This document shows positions 43,807-46,767 of a DNA stretch of 46,767 bases, one piece after another. A program made the position numbers and the translations under genes. The notes under the pieces were generated by a model. It saw nothing but the letters and a program-made list of their open reading frames with translations. It was not told the DNA's origin and searched no databases. Source of the stretch: Balneolales bacterium (GTDB taxonomy: Bacteria > Bacteroidota > Rhodothermia > Balneolales > HLUCCA01); assembly GCA_024711145.1 (NCBI GenBank), contig JANJTJ010000102.1, positions 1 through 46,767 on the forward strand. Direction: 5' to 3'. Each line of letters opens with the position of its first letter. The stretch's first letter is position 1.

Positions 43807-46767
43807 GGAAGTTCCAAATATCGCTCGATCAATCTACGGTATTCCTCGCGGTACCTGGTGTAGTCGGGATCGTTGAGCAGATCGCGCAGGCGGCGGCGCA
43901 GCTCTTCGCGGGTGAGTTCGGGCGGCGAGTCGCGTCGGAAGGGGTCGGCGGCGCGGCCTTCGCGTTCCTCCTGCTCCTCCTCGCGCTCCTGGGCGGCCTT
44001 TTCGGCCTCGAGCATGCGGGTGAGGATGTTCTGCTGGCGGCGCACGGTTACCCGGTCGGTGGCGCCACCCCGTAGGTCGTTGATGGCGTCTTCCATATCG
44101 CGGGCGATCTGGTCGAGCTGACGGGCCAAGGGGTCACCGGGGTCGAGGCCACCGTTGCGGCGGATTTCCTCCAACTGGCGGCGCAGGGCGTTCTGTTGGC
44201 GGGCCAGGCGGTCGAGCCGCTGGCTGCCGTCTTCCATCAGGCGTTCGCCGGCCTGGTCGTTGATGAAATCCTGCAGCTGTTGGTTGAGGCCCTGCTGGTC
44301 GCGCGAGAGTTGTTGCAAGCCCTGGGACATGGACCCGCCGCCGGCACCTTCCCCGTCGCCACCGCCTTGTGACGCCTGCTCCAGCAGGTCGGCGATGAGG
44401 GTGGCCAGCTCGTTCATGCCGCCCAGGGCCTGGCGGGCGTCGGCGCCGGCACGGCCCCGGTCCCGTTCGCCCAGGCGACCGGTGGCCGACGCGCTGAGCC
44501 GAAGTACCTGCAGCTTGGTGTCGATCACCCGGTTGCTCAAGGCCGGTATTTCCCGGGCGGCCACGGTGAGGGTGTCGGCGATGCCGTTGAAGAAGCGGCC
44601 GATGTCGTTCTGGGTCCGGGCCGCCGGTACGAACGCGGCGCTGCCCTGGGGCAAGGCGTCCACGGTGCGTACCAACTCCTCCTGGCGGTCGCTCACGGCC
44701 AGCAGGTTCTGCAGCAGACCGGCCAGCAGGGCCAGATCCAACTGCGCCTGTTGCTGGTTCATGCCCTGCAACGACTGCCGTACCCGCTGGGCCATGTTAT
44801 TCAGGTTCTCGGAGGCGTCCTGCGGGCGGTTCCGGTTCAGTTGCTGCCTCGCGCGTTGCGATTCCCTATCCAGGTCCTGCTTCAATTCCTCCAGATCGGG
44901 GCGCATGCGCTCGGGTGCTTCGGATGGAATGCGGTCCATGTCTTGGGCGGCCTGGTCCAGGGCTTCTTCGGTCGGATCTTGCGCGGCTTGTTCCAACCGG
45001 GTGGCCAAGCGTTCGAGGCTGGCCCGGGTACGCAGGCGTTTGAAGAGTTCCAGGGTGCGGTCCAGGCGCTGCCGGAAACGCTCTTCGTCGAATTCGGCCT
45101 GGTCCAGGGCCTGACGGATCCGGTTGGGATCCATTTCCTGCATGGCCTGCATGAGCTCCTCGAAGGCTTTCCGGAGTTCGGGGTCGTCCAGTTCCTGGGC
45201 CAGGCGTTGCAGTTCCTCGTAGCGGTTGCGGGTTTCTTCGGAGATGGAGGGCGAATCGCGCAGGGCCTGCTCGGTACGGCCCATTTCCTGCTGCAAGGCT
45301 TCCACCTGCTCGAGCAGACGCTCCCGCTCGCGGCGCATCTGTTCCATGTTCCGCTGCAGGTCGGAGCGGTCGCCGGGGTCGGCCAGATCCTGCCGCAATT
45401 CTTCGAGGCGCTCGCGGTTGTCGCGGGCCAGTTCCTCTATGGATTCGAGGGTTTCGGTGGTGCGGTCGTCCAGTTCGGTTTCGGCCAGGAGCTGTTCGGC
45501 CACCGAGGCGATGCGCACGGTTCGGGGTTGGCTGCGCACCGATTTGGGCCCCGCCACGGCGTCGTTGTCGGCGGCTTCGATCCACAAGGTGGCCACATCC
45601 ATGGGTTGCAGATCCAACCCGGCCGGGTCCCACCGATGGATGCCGCCATCGGCCGGGCCGTTCGGTGTTTCCAACCGTTGGAACCGTTCCGGTTCGGCCC
45701 GCCCGCCACCGCGGTTCACCTGAACGACCAACCGGACCCACCGGAATCCGAAATCATCGCGTAGCAGATAGGCCAGGTCCACGGGTCGTGCCTCGGCCAG
45801 CACCAGGTCGGTCTCGGGCCGCACCCACTCGATTTCCGGGTGCTGATCGGGTCGGATGCGAACCGGCACAGCGAACGGGTTGCGGTTGGTAAGGCCCAGG
45901 GAATCGGCCAGGGCGAATGTCAGGGTATCGGTCGCCAGTATGCGGTGTGAAGCGCGATAGGGACTTCCGGTGAGGGGGACCACACCGGTGGCATGGCGCA
46001 GGTCGGCCTGATCGAGCGGATGATCCGCCTCGGCCGTCACATCCAAGCGGGTGCCGGCATACAGTTCGATGAAGGGCACCGGATAGGGGATGGTGTCGGG
46101 CGGGAGGCCGGTATGGGCCGGAGGATGCGCCACGAAGACCAAGGACCGGAACCGGGGCAGTCGGGCCACGGTGAGGCGGCGCTCTTCGGTGCGGAACCCG
46201 TCCATTTCCAGGTACCAGGTATGGGAGGCGAAGAGGGGGTCGGTATCGATGCGGAAGGTATCGGCCCGGGCCGGGACCGGATACCTGCGGAACCCGTCTT
46301 CCGCATCGGTACGCATGGCCAAAACCACGGAGTTGGGTCGGGCATCGGGAAAATGCACGCGCAGGGCCCAGGGTTGCCCTTGTTCCAGCACGGAATCGGC
46401 CGGGGAGAGGCTGTAGGCATAGGGATTTTCGGGCAGATAGGTGCCGAAGGGGTCGGTCATACGGACCCAGGTAGCGGGGGCCACCACGGGAACCATGATG
46501 GCGAGCAGGCCCAGATTGATGCAGGCGCCGGCGGTGACCCAGAGCGCCCGGCGCCAAGGGTGGTTGCGGGCCAGGTTGTTGAGTGCATGGTCCACCCGGT
46601 CCTGGGGCAGGCGGGTGGCGAGCTGGGCCAGGGCCGCGTCGCGCAGGGGTTCGCGGGCGGGGTCGCCGGTGTGCAGCAGGTCGAGGGCGTGGGCCAGCTC
46701 GGGCAGGCCGGCCAGCCGGCCCAGGGCCAGGTAGGCCCCGGCGTAAGGCGTGGGGCGCAGGCGCCGG
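43803..46767 (-). CDS. DUF4175-like large coiled-coil membrane protein (5' end outside window)
   Basis: At least 987 residues; the frame stays open to the right edge with no stop, so the true start lies beyond the window (the GTG at 46595 is probably internal). An N-terminal cytoplasmic segment is followed by a hydrophobic helix (WVTAGACINLGLLAIMVPVV), a beta-rich extracytoplasmic part with immunoglobulin-like stretches (FRLDTDPLF-type strands, DVTAEADHPL), then roughly 500 residues of Gln/Glu/Arg-rich coiled coil (ERLLEQVEALQQEM, QGLNQQLQDFINDQAGERL) with a Gly-rich break, ending in RREEYRRLIERYL-type helices. Order and composition match DUF4175 proteins of Bacteroidota. Function unknown. 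It precedes the two kinases in one operon. Confidence 0.75.
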   Translation of the reverse strand, partial: RRLRPTPYAGAYLALGRLAGLPELAHALDLLHTGDPAREPLRDAALAQLATRLPQDRVDHALNNLARNHPWRRALWVTAGACINLGLLAIMVPVVAPATWVRMTDPFGTYLPENPYAYSLSPADSVLEQGQPWALRVHFPDARPNSVVLAMRTDAEDGFRRYPVPARADTFRIDTDPLFASHTWYLEMDGFRTEERRLTVARLPRFRSLVFVAHPPAHTGLPPDTIPYPVPFIELYAGTRLDVTAEADHPLDQADLRHATGVVPLTGSPYRASHRILATDTLTFALADSLGLTNRNPFAVPVRIRPDQHPEIEWVRPETDLVLAEARPVDLAYLLRDDFGFRWVRLVVQVNRGGGRAEPERFQRLETPNGPADGGIHRWDPAGLDLQPMDVATLWIEAADNDAVAGPKSVRSQPRTVRIASVAEQLLAETELDDRTTETLESIEELARDNRERLEELRQDLADPGDRSDLQRNMEQMRRERERLLEQVEALQQEMGRTEQALRDSPSISEETRNRYEELQRLAQELDDPELRKAFEELMQAMQEMDPNRIRQALDQAEFDEERFRQRLDRTLELFKRLRTRASLERLATRLEQAAQDPTEEALDQAAQDMDRIPSEAPERMRPDLEELKQDLDRESQRARQQLNRNRPQDASENLNNMAQRVRQSLQGMNQQQAQLDLALLAGLLQNLLAVSDRQEELVRTVDALPQGSAAFVPAARTQNDIGRFFNGIADTLTVAAREIPALSNRVIDTKLQVLRLSASATGRLGERDRGRAGADARQALGGMNELATLIADLLEQASQGGGDGEGAGGGSMSQGLQQLSRDQQGLNQQLQDFINDQAGERLMEDGSQRLDRLARQQNALRRQLEEIRRNGGLDPGDPLARQLDQIARDMEDAINDLRGGATDRVTVRRQQNILTRMLEAEKAAQEREEEQEEREGRAADPFRRDSPPELTREELRRRLRDLLNDPDYTRYREEYRRLIERYLELP

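Noticed and set aside
43806-46767. Coiled-coil repeats of the DUF4175-like gene as a tandem DNA repeat
   Set aside because: Similarity is at the level of Gln/Glu/Arg heptads; no exact nucleotide repeat unit is seen.

Overview
The window is a GC-rich, tightly packed bacterial chromosome segment, and nearly all of it is coding. Several features point to the Bacteroidota/Rhodothermota side of the FCB group: a fused aspartokinase-homoserine dehydrogenase next to MetX and MetY, a HisB with a fused phosphatase-type N-terminus, BatB- and DUF4175-type membrane proteins, a lipoprotein NirK fused to cytochrome c, and several TAnnTT(C/T)G-like boxes just upstream of genes. This placement is an inference; no rRNA or other strong phylogenetic marker is present. 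There are no insertion sequences, prophage genes, tRNAs or CRISPR arrays, so this looks like stable core chromosome.

Layout, left to right. (1) 1-5607: the end of a PP2C-like phosphatase gene, then on the minus strand a methionine/threonine operon (CoA-binding protein, metY, metX, thrA) led by a clear SAM-I riboswitch. (2) 5631-8853: era-pdxJ on the minus strand with a strong terminator, then metF-nlpC on the plus strand. (3) 8838-21693: one long minus-strand operon for a type IV filament machine: two near-twin pilins, PilC, PilB, three minor-pilin-like proteins, a PilT-type ATPase, a PilM-PilN fusion, a PilO-PilP-like protein and a very short secretin. A cyclic-nucleotide-binding protein is embedded in it, and its last gene is a DUF3095 protein with class III nucleotide cyclase-like motifs. 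(4) 21809-27225: hisGDCBHA, preceded by a structured leader ending in a textbook terminator (a candidate attenuator). (5) 27475-30946: lepA, a secreted hypothetical protein and lepB on the plus strand. (6) 30939-34445: cysS-lgt-rlmN on the minus strand. (7) 34488-36229: batB-like and HAD phosphatase genes on the plus strand. (8) 36207-40977: a nitrite/NO cassette on the minus strand (ric, an Rrf2/NsrR-like regulator, a 12-TM protein, nirK-cytochrome c, a SUMF1-like protein, sco). (9) 41054 to the right edge: two paralogous histidine kinases downstream of a large DUF4175-like protein that runs out of the window.

Genes inside operons are mostly joined by ATGA/GTGA overlaps, and all four convergent gene pairs overlap at their 3' ends. 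The most interesting part is the pilus operon. Its pilins lack the usual Glu at mature position 5. The alignment-complex genes are fused. Above all, it encodes both a plausible cyclic-nucleotide maker (DUF3095) and a binding-competent cyclic-nucleotide receptor, which suggests a built-in second-messenger control circuit that I do not recognise as a described system. The NO cassette, with an AAGAT-N13-GTCTT palindrome that resembles an NsrR site, is the second point of interest.
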